The notes: generated from the letters alone by a model not told the origin. Shown: positions 47,596 through 56,219, counted from the stretch's first letter. The stretch is 64,000 nt of DNA from Marinomonas aquiplantarum (GCF_003314975.1 NZ_QNRF01000004.1:186001-250000); one strand, 5' to 3'. A program made the numbers and translations.

Positions 47596-48004
47596 AGTCG
47601 TGTTTCCTGTATTAAATTTCAAAATTTACACAAGAAAGCTTGAAGGCGTTACTATAAGACCCTATCCTAACGGTTCCTAAGCGCAGTTAGATCTTGGAGT
47701 ATTCCATTGTCTTTCTTGCATCGAAGGCCTCTAAATTGAGGCCTTTTTTATTTGTAAACCACGTATATCAAGGCTTACAAGAATTATTTTGATGCTCAAT
47801 GGATTCAAAATCAAGGCTTGAAAAAAACGCAAAAACCAGAAAGTTACCATAACTAAGTGGTTACTAACCTTTCTTGCTTGATCATTCTTTGAACAGCAGT
47901 TTAGCAACCGCAGAAAAGGTTTTTTTTCACAATTTTTTATGGTCACAATGTGATGATTTTTATTGCACGGAAAAAGCTCACAAATCTCGATCAATTTGAA
48001 ATTA
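47596..48004. other. Intergenic stretch with two hairpins
   Basis: About 400 bases without a supported gene. It holds a rho-independent-like hairpin (AAGGCCTC / GAGGCCTT plus Ts, 47724-47749) and an imperfect inverted repeat at 47838-47874 (AGAAAG-TTA / TAA-C-CTTTCT). An open frame of 99 codons on the minus strand has no ribosome site and an unlikely composition. Confidence 0.4.
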
Positions 48005-48096
48005 TCAAACATCTCCAACCCCAAAATCACTCACTAGCACCTGACTCAACTCTGGCCCTGCCAATCTCACCAAAAAGGGTCTTACACACGGGTCAT
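48005..48096 (-). pseudogene. 3'-end copy of the phage gene at 49027-49761
   Basis: About 90 bases (48006-48095) nearly match 49043-49132. Translated on the minus strand they give DPCVRPFLVRLAGPELSQVL and VSDFGVGDV, then a stop, with silent changes from the intact gene (CGTGTGTAAGACCC against CGTGTGTGAGGCCG). A tail fragment of a diverged relative marks a second cassette edge. Confidence 0.75.
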
Positions 48097-48129
48097 TTAT
48101 TAGTGCTTCTACTTGGATCAATGATGCAA

Positions 48130-48143
48130 GCGTGACACGTTAC
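48130..48143 (+). repeat. GCGTGACACGTTAC repeat, copy 3
   Basis: 13 of 14 bases match copies 1 and 2, again followed by an AT-rich stretch (AAAATTGGAATTTAAC). It lies between the gene-tail fragment at 48005-48096 and the stop of the GNAT toxin gene. Confidence 0.7.
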
Positions 48144-48163
48144 AAAATTGGAATTTAACAGCA

Positions 48164-48718
48164 CTATTTGATCGATATAAACATAGTAACGAGAGGGTTT
48201 CTGTCTTCAGGATCTTGAGCAATATCTAGCCTATCGAAGCCTTGGCTTTCATAAAGGCGAATTAACTTTTCGTTATTTTCACACTCTAGGATGATGGTTC
48301 TACCACCCACTAAAGCTTGAGCCTGTTTAATAACAACAAAGACATCAGCTAGAATTTTCTCTAAATCAATTGGGTTATCTGCTATGGACTTGTTTTTACC
48401 GATTTGGCCTATTAGATAGGTGCTGACAGTATTGTTTTTGGCTTTGAGCTTTTTTGCTCTGCTTTTAGATGTGTCTGGATGTATCTTGATGTCTTTGAAA
48501 GTGACGGTAAAGTAGGCCAGTAAAAAGCCGTTGTCATCTAAAATAAGGTGTGTGTTGCCTGTGCCTTCTTGTTCGAAGCGAATGGCTTTGTTTAATAAAA
48601 AGTCTTGGACGTCGTCATTTGGTGGGCAAGTAAAATCAGCAAAAAGGGCAAGTGCAATTTCTTGCCCTGTGTCAGGATCGGCTAGGATTTCTGAGAGAGA
48701 TTGAAGCGTCGTGCTAAT
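48164..48718 (-). CDS. GNAT-type toxin of a toxin-antitoxin pair, non-canonical start
   Basis: 184 residues if translation begins at the ATT at 48718. The frame is open from an upstream TGA but has no ATG, GTG or TTG near the start. The C-terminal GNAT feature VGGRTIILECENNEKLIRLY then ESQGF is clear. The middle (LIGQIGKNK) is a candidate acetyl-CoA site. It overlaps the antitoxin by 37 bases in another frame, so an AUU start by translational coupling is plausible. The alternative is a decayed start. GNAT toxins acetylate aminoacyl-tRNA in known pairs. Confidence 0.6.
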   Translation of the reverse strand: MSTTLQSLSEILADPDTGQEIALALFADFTCPPNDDVQDFLLNKAIRFEQEGTGNTHLILDDNGFLLAYFTVTFKDIKIHPDTSKSRAKKLKAKNNTVSTYLIGQIGKNKSIADNPIDLEKILADVFVVIKQAQALVGGRTIILECENNEKLIRLYESQGFDRLDIAQDPEDRNPLVTMFISIK

Positions 48719-48861
48719 AGCTGTAATCCTTTTTTGCTTTCTGCTTTTAGGTCTTTGTCTTCAACATCCACTAAGCGTGGCTGTGCAACAGCCTTCATAA
48801 AGCGTTTTGAAGATTCTCTATCCTGTATGACAAAGCTTTTGTCGAATGATGTAGTAGCCAT
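48682..48861 (-). CDS. Antitoxin paired with a GNAT toxin
   Basis: 59 residues: MATTSFDKSFVIQDRESSKR, a middle VAQPRLVDVEDKDLKAESKK, and a basic end. The SFDKSFVIQD start and the ESKKG tail match short antitoxins that precede GNAT toxins. It is not a DUF1778 antitoxin. A palindrome lies just upstream. The toxin frame begins inside its 3' end. Confidence 0.65.
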   Translation of the reverse strand: MATTSFDKSFVIQDRESSKRFMKAVAQPRLVDVEDKDLKAESKKGLQLLARRFNLSQKS

Positions 48862-48873
48862 TTGAAACTCACT

Positions 48874-48886
48874 TCCCGAATCGGGA
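48874..48886. promoter_or_regulatory. Palindrome upstream of the antitoxin
   Basis: TCCCGA-A-TCGGGA, six-base perfect arms, 13 bases before the antitoxin ATG. A typical position for an autoregulatory site of a toxin-antitoxin operon. Confidence 0.55.
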
Positions 48887-48967
48887 TTTATCAAATTTAA
48901 TACATAGTATATTACTAACGTAGGTATGCTTTCTAATTGAATAACCTAATGGCTTTGATTCGTTTGA

Positions 48968-49012
48968 TATATCTTTGTCTATCTTTGTCTAACTCTTTCT
49001 ATCTTTATCTGT
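48968..49012. repeat. Four degenerate tandem decamers
   Basis: TATCTTTGTC twice, then TAACTCTTTC and TATCTTTATC, a pyrimidine-rich tandem array upstream of the toxin-antitoxin operon and behind the 3' end of the next gene. Confidence 0.6.
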
Positions 49013-49026
49013 ATGGAAGGGTAGTC

Positions 49027-49761
49027 TTAAACATCGATTTGTTCAACATCCCCAACCCCAAAATCACTCACTAGCACCTGACTCAACTCTGGCCCTGCCA
49101 ATCTCACTAAAAACGGCCTCACACACGGGTCATCAATCAAACCAGCCAGCTTAAATGACTGCGCCATTTGCCTGTGTGTGTCGTACATACTTTGTACCAT
49201 GGTCACTTCATTACTGATCATACCCAGCATGGTGGTTAAGTTACTGCCTAGTTCGGCGGTGACTCTATCCAACAAGTCTTCAAAGTCGGCTTTATCCATA
49301 GTGCCCGAATCAAAATCTGTTATCCCTTGGTCCAGTTCATTCAAAATGTCGCTCGATGTCGCGAGCAAGTCATCTGTTGCGCCTGCGGCGGTACCCATGA
49401 TGGTGTTGATGTTGGCACAACTGTCTGGCACATCATTCAAATAACTGTCTACAGACTTCACCGCACTGGCCACTTGTAAGTCGTCCAGTAAAGAATCCAA
49501 CCGTGTTTGTACATGGGCGTTTAGCGTGTTGGCTCCCGTACCGTAATTGAGCAGGGCGTTTTGGCAGTTGGTGACTTTCGTGGCATCGGGTAGCGTAGGG
49601 TCAATAACCGTTTCCCCTTCCACGGGTAAGTATTTATCAAGCCGCGTGCGTAAGGTTCCGCACTGGCGATTGGTCGCGGTGGCCTTGCTCATGGTCACGC
49701 TTTCAAATGGGCTACCTGCGGCAAATGCATTAAATGCTCCTTTGCTGAAATTAAGCCCCAT
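49027..49761 (-). CDS. P2-like phage protein near the portal gene, unknown
   Basis: 244 residues, ATG after GGAG. It begins MGLNFSKGAFNAFAAGSPFE and is helical, with a repeated Asp/Leu pattern (DDLLATSSDILNELDQGITD). It lies on the minus strand like the portal and terminase genes. No function is recognised. A second copy of its 3' end at 48005-48096 shows that it serves as an anchor in recombination. Confidence 0.6.
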   Translation of the reverse strand: MGLNFSKGAFNAFAAGSPFESVTMSKATATNRQCGTLRTRLDKYLPVEGETVIDPTLPDATKVTNCQNALLNYGTGANTLNAHVQTRLDSLLDDLQVASAVKSVDSYLNDVPDSCANINTIMGTAAGATDDLLATSSDILNELDQGITDFDSGTMDKADFEDLLDRVTAELGSNLTTMLGMISNEVTMVQSMYDTHRQMAQSFKLAGLIDDPCVRPFLVRLAGPELSQVLVSDFGVGDVEQIDV

Positions 49762-49916
49762 AACAAAACTCCTTCATCCATCCATGTGAATCACTATCAC
49801 TTAATAGCTTACTGATAGCTCTGAAATCAAAAATGATCGATTGGCATAAATAGAAATAAGCCCTTTTATTTAGAGGGTTCATTTTTAAACCAATATGATT
49901 GAAATAGGAGATCATA

Positions 49917-50222
49917 ATGATATACCGAAAAGTTAACCTTAATAGCTTAGTAAAAGTTATAGCTGTGATGAATAACCCTAGTCTCTCTGACCAAGATAAA
50001 TACAATTTCGTAATGGCGGAGGTTAAGCTGCAAAAAGCTAGGAAAAAGCTTGCGGAAAGGGAGCTAGAGAGCTTCCTTGATCCGTATGACTGCACTGATC
50101 CGGTTGTTAAGTTGTATAGGGAAATGTTAATCAATGCAACTGAAGAAGCTTTTAGATTATTTCCGTACGTAGAGAGGGTTACTGGGAAAAAATTTGGCAT
50201 GTTAGATTTCCTTAATATGTAA
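49917..50222 (+). CDS. Phage protein of unknown function facing the portal gene
   Basis: 101 residues, ATG after AGGAGA. Lys/Glu-rich helical protein with YNFVMAEVKLQKARKKLAER and a Pro-Tyr-Asp-Cys turn. Its 3' end overlaps the 3' end of the portal gene by 21 bases. Not recognised; AT-rich, so probably cargo. Confidence 0.6.
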   Translation: MIYRKVNLNSLVKVIAVMNNPSLSDQDKYNFVMAEVKLQKARKKLAERELESFLDPYDCTDPVVKLYREMLINATEEAFRLFPYVERVTGKKFGMLDFLNM

Positions 50223-51296
50223 CCATCTCGGTTCTTTGAACACTACTCGCCCTCGGGTGAGTAGGCGTTCATTCAGCTCTTGCCAAATCGCTTGCTTGGG
50301 AATGGTTTCACAATCGTAATACACCTCACGCACGTTCTTTAAATCACCATGGCCTGCGGCATTGTTTGCCATAATGCTGGCAAGCCCTGCGGGTACACGG
50401 TGCATGTTAAGAATGTCTTGCTGGGTGACTTCTTTGATCTTGTCGTATTCATCCCGGTTGCCAAAATCCCCAACGGGGAGCAGCTGAACACGGTCTTTGG
50501 TGTAGCCAGGTTTGCCCGAAATGGTGGATTCCATGTTGAGGAAGAGTGAACGATGGTTGCCGGGTCCTTTAGATTGGACAATGGCTTGTTCTATGTCGTC
50601 GGCTTTGTCATCGTCCAAATCAAACGTAACCAGTATATAGCCCGAATGCGCGCCATTCAGGTAATACTTACGGCGGAAAAGGGTAGCGGCTTCACCAAGT
50701 AAAATACTGTGTATGCCTGCAAAGTAGGTTGGCACACCATAGATGGCTTGGCGAATGTCACCGCCGTTTAGATGAATTATGTCGCTGGCGGGGTACTCAA
50801 GAAAGCTGCCATCGGATTGCAGCAAAAAATAGTTGTCGTCGGTGCCGACTCGAACATTAATGGCCGGGAGGCGAACGTAACGATTAATGCCGCCTAGCCA
50901 ATTTCGAATCGCTAGGAAATAGGCATTGTCGAACACTTCAAAGTCTTTAAAGGCTCCCCTAAATTCTGCTCGAGTAATCATTGGGTTATCTTGCACGCTG
51001 GCCAAGAGTTGGTTTTGTTTAAACTCCAACACGCTGGCGTGGGTACCATTGGCATACAGGGTTTTGGCGAGTCCCGCTAGGCTCACCGGTGGCAGGTACC
51101 AATAGCCATTCATATCGGCAAACACGCCGAGATAATCACCTATTTGGTTGCCTAACACCGGTTCTGGGTCCCCAAAGCTAAAAGCGCGAGTTTTGCTCTT
51201 TTTCTTTTGGGGCATGAGTCCACCGTTCATAACGCTGGTATACAGACGGTCTACTCGTTGGCGTGGTTTTGTTGTGTTCATCATATTGTCCTTCAT
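50202..51296 (-). CDS. Q: Phage portal protein gpQ (P2 type)
   Basis: 364 residues (P2 Q is 344). It contains FSFGDPEPVLGNQIGDYLGV, WYLPPVSLAGLAKTLYANG and VPAGLASIMANNAAGHGDL, typical of P2 portals. A dodecamer forms the head vertex through which DNA enters. Its start overlaps the terminase stop by four bases (ATGA). An internal ATG at 51284 has a good ribosome site, so the exact start is open. Confidence 0.93.
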   Translation of the reverse strand: MKDNMMNTTKPRQRVDRLYTSVMNGGLMPQKKKSKTRAFSFGDPEPVLGNQIGDYLGVFADMNGYWYLPPVSLAGLAKTLYANGTHASVLEFKQNQLLASVQDNPMITRAEFRGAFKDFEVFDNAYFLAIRNWLGGINRYVRLPAINVRVGTDDNYFLLQSDGSFLEYPASDIIHLNGGDIRQAIYGVPTYFAGIHSILLGEAATLFRRKYYLNGAHSGYILVTFDLDDDKADDIEQAIVQSKGPGNHRSLFLNMESTISGKPGYTKDRVQLLPVGDFGNRDEYDKIKEVTQQDILNMHRVPAGLASIMANNAAGHGDLKNVREVYYDCETIPKQAIWQELNERLLTRGRVVFKEPRWLHIKEI

Positions 51297-53104
51297 CCAA
51301 TTGCAACCCGCGCTTTACTGATTTTCTTTCCGGGCTTTTTCGATTTAACAAACTGTCTTTCGGCTTGCATGGCGTGGAACACGGCCCACGCTAAGTCGGC
51401 ATGGCCTGTACTGCTGTTGCGTGCGGCACCGTATGTGATGGAGCCATTTGGTGTGGTGATTTGGTGAATCATCATGAGTGACTGAGAAAGCTCTTTGTTG
51501 CCCATGTCGTATTCAAAACGTCCACCGTCAATGAGTCGTTTACCCCTTGTGACCAGGTCGGTTTTTTCGGACACCGAATAGAAAATAGGGACGACATGCT
51601 TAAGCTTTAAATCCAAGCAGCATTGGAAGGTGTCGTGACCTATGCCGGTCACATCGATACCACACCAAACCACATTGAAGCGTTCGTATATCTCGGCAAT
51701 ACGGGCGGCTTGGTATTCTGAGGTAATGCCTTTGAATTGATGCGTTTCAATGACGCGCCATTTCTCGGCCAGTGTGCGTGGAATTTCCAGTACCACCAAA
51801 GCGGCATTGTCTCGGACTCGGCTGGGGTCATAGCCAATGGCAACAGGGCGAAGGAATACAGGATTGTCGCCATCAAAATCCACGTCTTTCCATTTGCTGA
51901 ATGCATCGACCATGCATTTCTGTAATGTGCTGAATGGAAACACGCTTTCGTTGTCGTCCACGAACTTACAACCAAATAGGTTTTCGTAGTCCGCTTTGCT
52001 GTATTCCGCTTTCAGTTCGTCAATATCGAATAGATCACAGCCCATACGCTCCGCATCTTCCACGGTCACAAGATGACGCCATATTTTGTCGCCGCCAAGA
52101 GAGCCTTGTTTTAAAGTGGCGTCTGTTAGGTCTATCTCAACTTTGCGTGAGCGGTTTTTGTTGAATTTCTCACCGCTCCAGTGTTCATAAGCGGGGTGCT
52201 GCAAGCTAGACGGCGTAGAGAAGTAAGTACGTCGCCATTTCTTATGGGCAGCCATACCGGACGCCAGCTTTTGCAACTTGGCGTAGCCGTGAATCCAAAA
52301 CACTTCGTCCACATACAAATGGCCGTGGTAGCCCTGTGCTGTGCTGGAATTGGTTGATAAGAAATACAGTGTGGCCCACGTCTTACCGTCTTTGGTTAGC
52401 TCGATGGAATCTTGGCCTTTTAGCTCAATCTCAAAAGTGTTGCGTGCAAAGGCTTGAATATACGCTTTGAAAATTCGTGCCTGGTCTTTTGAAGCGGATA
52501 AAAAGACTTGGTTTTCACCGTTCTTGCATGCGTCCTCAAAGGCTTCCCATGCAAAGTAGTAAGTTGCGCCGATTTGGCGTGATTTCAGAATGAAGCGGTT
52601 ACGACGTAAGTCAGGATCATGCGCAACTGCTCGCCATAGTTTTTGATATTCAAATAGGTTTTCAGCCGCCCATGTATCGAATTTAGACAGGTCTATATTG
52701 CTAATGTCATTCTTGGGCGAGGCTTTCTTTTTCCCGCGTCGATTATTGCGGCGTTCTGCGCCGGCTACCGCATCGGGCTTACCATCGGCAATGGCCTTGG
52801 CTTCGGCCATGATCTTTTCGGCTTTTGCTAGGTCTTGTCGCAAGGTACCAAAGGTGCGACACAGCGCATTTAACTCTTGGATTTCTTCTTTGGTCTTATT
52901 TTCTCGATTAGTTAACGTGCTAATGCGGCGTGTAATTTCGATTTCTGCCGTGTCGAAGGCGAGCAGTTCTTTCCAGTTAAATTTCTCAATCCAGCCATAA
53001 ACGGTTCTTTCTGAAACATTAAGGCGAGCCGAAATCTCCGCGGGTTTATGAGCGCGGATATACAGCAGTCTTGCATATTCAATAACGTCTTGAGAGTGTG
53101 CCAT
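51293..53104 (-). CDS. P: Terminase large subunit gpP (P2 type)
   Basis: 603 residues (P2 P is 590). The N-terminal HTH is HKPAEISARLNVSERTVYGW. The ATPase motor has the deviant Walker A FILKSRQIGATYYFAWEAF, then VFLSASKDQARIFK, and Walker B GHLYVDEVFW. The C-terminal RNase H-like nuclease begins AIGYDPSRVRDNAALVVLEI. It packages DNA into the prohead with gpM. Confidence 0.95.
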   Translation of the reverse strand: MAHSQDVIEYARLLYIRAHKPAEISARLNVSERTVYGWIEKFNWKELLAFDTAEIEITRRISTLTNRENKTKEEIQELNALCRTFGTLRQDLAKAEKIMAEAKAIADGKPDAVAGAERRNNRRGKKKASPKNDISNIDLSKFDTWAAENLFEYQKLWRAVAHDPDLRRNRFILKSRQIGATYYFAWEAFEDACKNGENQVFLSASKDQARIFKAYIQAFARNTFEIELKGQDSIELTKDGKTWATLYFLSTNSSTAQGYHGHLYVDEVFWIHGYAKLQKLASGMAAHKKWRRTYFSTPSSLQHPAYEHWSGEKFNKNRSRKVEIDLTDATLKQGSLGGDKIWRHLVTVEDAERMGCDLFDIDELKAEYSKADYENLFGCKFVDDNESVFPFSTLQKCMVDAFSKWKDVDFDGDNPVFLRPVAIGYDPSRVRDNAALVVLEIPRTLAEKWRVIETHQFKGITSEYQAARIAEIYERFNVVWCGIDVTGIGHDTFQCCLDLKLKHVVPIFYSVSEKTDLVTRGKRLIDGGRFEYDMGNKELSQSLMMIHQITTPNGSITYGAARNSSTGHADLAWAVFHAMQAERQFVKSKKPGKKISKARVAIG

Positions 53105-53281
53105 GGCGCCATATTAGCTGCCATGAAAGCCAGCAATAACGCTAATAAATACAAGCCATTGTGATAATGGCGTTATCGCAATTTTTCGGATTTTAGCCGC
53201 TGGATTGGTCGTGTCTGGCTGCTTATCGTTGCAATCACAGAGTGTTTTAACTGAGTGATAGGAACGGGAAAAGGGCGAAAA
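53105..53281. promoter_or_regulatory. Divergent late promoter region with a candidate activator dyad
   Basis: 177 bases between the divergent genes P and O, as in P2. At 53160-53180 lies TGTGATAA-TGGCG-TTATCGCA, a hyphenated dyad with one mismatch. P2 late promoters need an Ogr-bound dyad about 55 bases upstream of the start, and the centre (53170) is placed to serve one or both sides. The match to the known P2 site is not exact. Confidence 0.45.
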
Positions 53282-54157
53282 ATGGCAAAGTCTTCTAAGT
53301 GGTTCAAAGTGGCAACGTCTGGTCCCACTGTGGATGGTCGCGAGATCAAAGAGCAGTGGATTAAAGACATGGCCGAAACTTATGACACGGACGAATACAC
53401 CGCCAACATTTTTCAAGATCACTACAGTTGGTATGGCAATTATGGCCAAGTGGTAGCGCTTAAAGCTGAGAAAGATGCAAAAGGCCGTTTGTGTCTTTTT
53501 GCCCAGCTACAACCAAACAAGATGCTATTGGCGCTGAATCAAGCAAAGCAAAAGCTATTTAGCTCTATTCGAGTGATAGAAGACTTTGCAGACACAGGCA
53601 AAGCTTATCTCATGCATCTCGCCATTACTGACGAGCCAGCCAGCCTTGGTACAGAGCAACTTTCCTTTAGCCAAAATGGCGAACACTCACAAATTTTTTT
53701 AAATGAAGAAAGCCAAACGCTGAGCTTTGATAACCAACCCTCAGACGAAGAGTTGGAAGCGGAGGTCAAAAAGCGTCCAAACCTTCTTCAGCGTTTATTC
53801 AAACTATCCCCAGCACAGGAAGATGAACCCATGACAGAAGCAGAAAAAGCCGCTTTCGAAAAGCTGCAAACCGAGTTGGCTGAGTTTAAAAACCAGCTTG
53901 ACGCACTCACGCCAAAAGATGAGCCAGCGGATGACGACGTGCCAAACGAATTCGCGGCAGAAATCAAAGCGCTAAAAGACAAAATCACGGCGCTTGAAGA
54001 CGAAAAGAAAGCCTTTTCAGAGCAAGCCGAAACGCTAAAAAACCTAACAGAAAGTTTCGCAGCACTGCAAGACGACTTTGCCAAAGCGATGAAAGACAAA
54101 ACCGAAGCTCCGCCAAAAGGTACGGGGGAAACAGAAACCACATTTGAGATCGTTTAA
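53282..54157 (+). CDS. O: Capsid scaffolding protein gpO (P2 type)
   Basis: 291 residues (P2 O is 284) from the ATG at 53282. The start MAKSSKWFKVATSGPTVDGR and FQDHYSWYGNYGQVVALKAE match the protease domain of P2 O, a serine protease. The C-terminal half is the coiled-coil scaffold. A prohead forms around it and it then cleaves itself and the capsid protein. Confidence 0.92.
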   Translation: MAKSSKWFKVATSGPTVDGREIKEQWIKDMAETYDTDEYTANIFQDHYSWYGNYGQVVALKAEKDAKGRLCLFAQLQPNKMLLALNQAKQKLFSSIRVIEDFADTGKAYLMHLAITDEPASLGTEQLSFSQNGEHSQIFLNEESQTLSFDNQPSDEELEAEVKKRPNLLQRLFKLSPAQEDEPMTEAEKAAFEKLQTELAEFKNQLDALTPKDEPADDDVPNEFAAEIKALKDKITALEDEKKAFSEQAETLKNLTESFAALQDDFAKAMKDKTEAPPKGTGETETTFEIV

Positions 54158-54221
54158 GCGGTCAATCATTGGGTAAGCGTCTGGGGAGCCGCTAAAAGAG
54201 AATCTTAAATAGGAAACGAAA

Positions 54222-55259
54222 ATGGCTAAAACATTGCTATCTCCACAAGGTAAAACCCGCTTAAAGGCGTATCTGAATCAGGTGTACGCAGCGGTTAACG
54301 CGGCCGTTGGCGAAGAGTTTGAAGTAGAACCGTCTGTTCAACAGCGTCTTTATGAAAAAGCGGCCGAGCATGGCGCGTGGTTCTTAAAGTTGATCAACGT
54401 TGAAACGGTAGCGCAAATCAAAGGTGAAAAAGTGGGGTTGGCGGTTTCGGGATTGCTAACCAAACGAACCAATACGGATAGCAATGACCGTAAAACGTCC
54501 AGCGTCGTCAGTGAAAGTAAGTCCGGCTATGAATGTCAGTTTACCGAAGTGGATGTACATATCACGTACAGCAAGCTCGATAAATGGCGCAACCGTACAC
54601 CGCAACAATACGCAGAGTTGTATTCCAGTATTTATCGCAAGGCCATGACGGATGATCGTATCCGAATTGGTTGGCATGGTACGTCCATTGCGGCTGAAAC
54701 CGATCCAGAAAAGAACCCGAATGGCGAAGACGTCAACAAAGGTTGGATTCAAAAAGTGCGTGATGAAGCGGCAGAGCAAATTGATGAAGACGGTTTGACC
54801 TTTGGGCATATGGATGCGGACATGCGCAACTTAGATGTGGTTGTGGAATCGGCTAAGCAGATGATTCCAGAACACTTGCGTGATGATTCCCAATTAATGG
54901 CTTTTGTGTCCTCTGATTTGATGGCGGATTATCGCTTGAACAGTTTGGCCGCGAATGGTGATCAAGCCTCAGAAAAAGTTCTAGTAAACGACAACAAAGT
55001 GATGGCGGTATTTGCTGGACTAAAAGCCGTTACACCACCGTTTTTCCCTTCCGGTACCGTGATTGTGACTTACCCAGAAAACCTTTCCATTTACCTGCAA
55101 GAAGGGTCGTTGCGTCGTCATATCAAAGACAACCCAACGCGTAGCCGAGTGGAAGATTACAACTCTGAAAACGTGGATTACATCGTTGAAGAGCCTGAAG
55201 CCATTGGCATCATTACTAATGTTACCCAATACGAAGAAGCAGAAGCAGAAGCGGAATAA
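54222..55259 (+). CDS. N: Major capsid protein gpN (P2 type)
   Basis: 345 residues (P2 N is 357). HK97-type fold family with the P2-like start (LSPQGKTRLKAYLNQVYAAV) and TNTDSNDRKTSSVVSESKSG. Also KNPNGEDVNKGWIQKVRDEA and TYPENLSIYLQEGSLRRHIK. Normally trimmed at the N-terminus by gpO. Confidence 0.94.
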   Translation: MAKTLLSPQGKTRLKAYLNQVYAAVNAAVGEEFEVEPSVQQRLYEKAAEHGAWFLKLINVETVAQIKGEKVGLAVSGLLTKRTNTDSNDRKTSSVVSESKSGYECQFTEVDVHITYSKLDKWRNRTPQQYAELYSSIYRKAMTDDRIRIGWHGTSIAAETDPEKNPNGEDVNKGWIQKVRDEAAEQIDEDGLTFGHMDADMRNLDVVVESAKQMIPEHLRDDSQLMAFVSSDLMADYRLNSLAANGDQASEKVLVNDNKVMAVFAGLKAVTPPFFPSGTVIVTYPENLSIYLQEGSLRRHIKDNPTRSRVEDYNSENVDYIVEEPEAIGIITNVTQYEEAEAEAE

Positions 55260-55334
55260 CACGTTTTGGTTTAACAAATGGCATTTGGCTTTGTTCAAGT
55301 GCCATTGATTAAACCCATACAAATGGAAACCAGC

Positions 55335-56219
55335 ATGAACTTGATTAAAAAACGCCAGATGGATCGATTGGCGAACCTGAACAAGCAAAAGGGCGCGCAT
55401 AAAAGTGAGGCCAAAGGCGGTAATGCTAAGCCAAAAACTGTGTCGAAGTTACGCAAACAGTTGCAAAAGAAAGCTGAAGTAAAAGTGGTCGATACACCAG
55501 CCGATTCGACGGGTAGTGATGGTTCAGAAGCTGATCTAAAAAACTTAAAAGACGATGTCAGCGACCTTGAAAACCGTGTTGACGATGCTGAGTCCGAAAT
55601 CCAAGCGATTAAAGAAAAACTGGATGATGAATCGGACTTTGTGGGGAACCCTGAACTGGAAACCCACAAGCAAATGTTGGTTGGTTTGATGGATGAAGTA
55701 ACCAGTGTGGAAGACATTGAAGAGCGAGCACCATACAAAGCGGAAGCAATTAAACGCTTGGAAGATTTTGTGAACGGCTTTGTTTCATCCGGTGCTCGTT
55801 ATCCAAACATTGTCGCGGTGTGGGTAATGATCTGGCTGTTTGACCTGAAAGACATTGGCCGCGCTATGCCACTGGCACTTCATTTGGTCTCACAAAAAAT
55901 TCAGCTAATGCCTGGTCGTTTCAATTCGAACATTGCCACCTTTGTTTGTGATCAGGTGTATGACTGGGCCAAAGCTCAGTTAGATGCTCACAAGTCATCG
56001 GGGCCATACCTTGAGCAATTAATTGAAGCCATGGAAGCCGAGAAGTGGGAACTGAACAAAGTCGTCAAAGGGAAGATGTATGTCATCTACGGCAAGCATT
56101 TAGACGCCTTAGCAGAATATGAACCGGCGCTTAATGCTTATGAAACCGCAATGGACATTAACCCACAGGCGGGTGCCAAAAAGCGCATTCGTGAGTTACA
56201 GGCAAAGTTAAAACTATAA
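55335..56219 (+). CDS. M: Small terminase gpM (P2 type)
   Basis: 294 residues from the ATG at 55335 (in-frame ATGs at 55323 and 55278 exist; the P2 protein is 247). It starts with a basic segment (MNLIKKRQMDRLANLNKQKG) and has a Lys-rich, then acidic coiled region. The conserved C-terminal domain is YPNIVAVWVMIWLFDLKDIG, then FNSNIATFVCDQVYDWAKAQ. It binds the cos site and guides gpP. The Asp/Glu coiled coil around residues 75-105 is longer than in P2. Confidence 0.88.
   Translation: MNLIKKRQMDRLANLNKQKGAHKSEAKGGNAKPKTVSKLRKQLQKKAEVKVVDTPADSTGSDGSEADLKNLKDDVSDLENRVDDAESEIQAIKEKLDDESDFVGNPELETHKQMLVGLMDEVTSVEDIEERAPYKAEAIKRLEDFVNGFVSSGARYPNIVAVWVMIWLFDLKDIGRAMPLALHLVSQKIQLMPGRFNSNIATFVCDQVYDWAKAQLDAHKSSGPYLEQLIEAMEAEKWELNKVVKGKMYVIYGKHLDALAEYEPALNAYETAMDINPQAGAKKRIRELQAKLKL

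Noticed and set aside
47731-48030. 99-codon minus-strand frame
   Set aside because: No ribosome site, Phe/Leu/Cys-rich shadow-like composition, and it covers the tail fragment at 48005-48096.
44002-49026. Insertion sequence or transposon as carrier of the cargo
   Set aside because: No transposase gene, terminal inverted repeats or short target duplications were found; the flanks are copies of phage gene tails.
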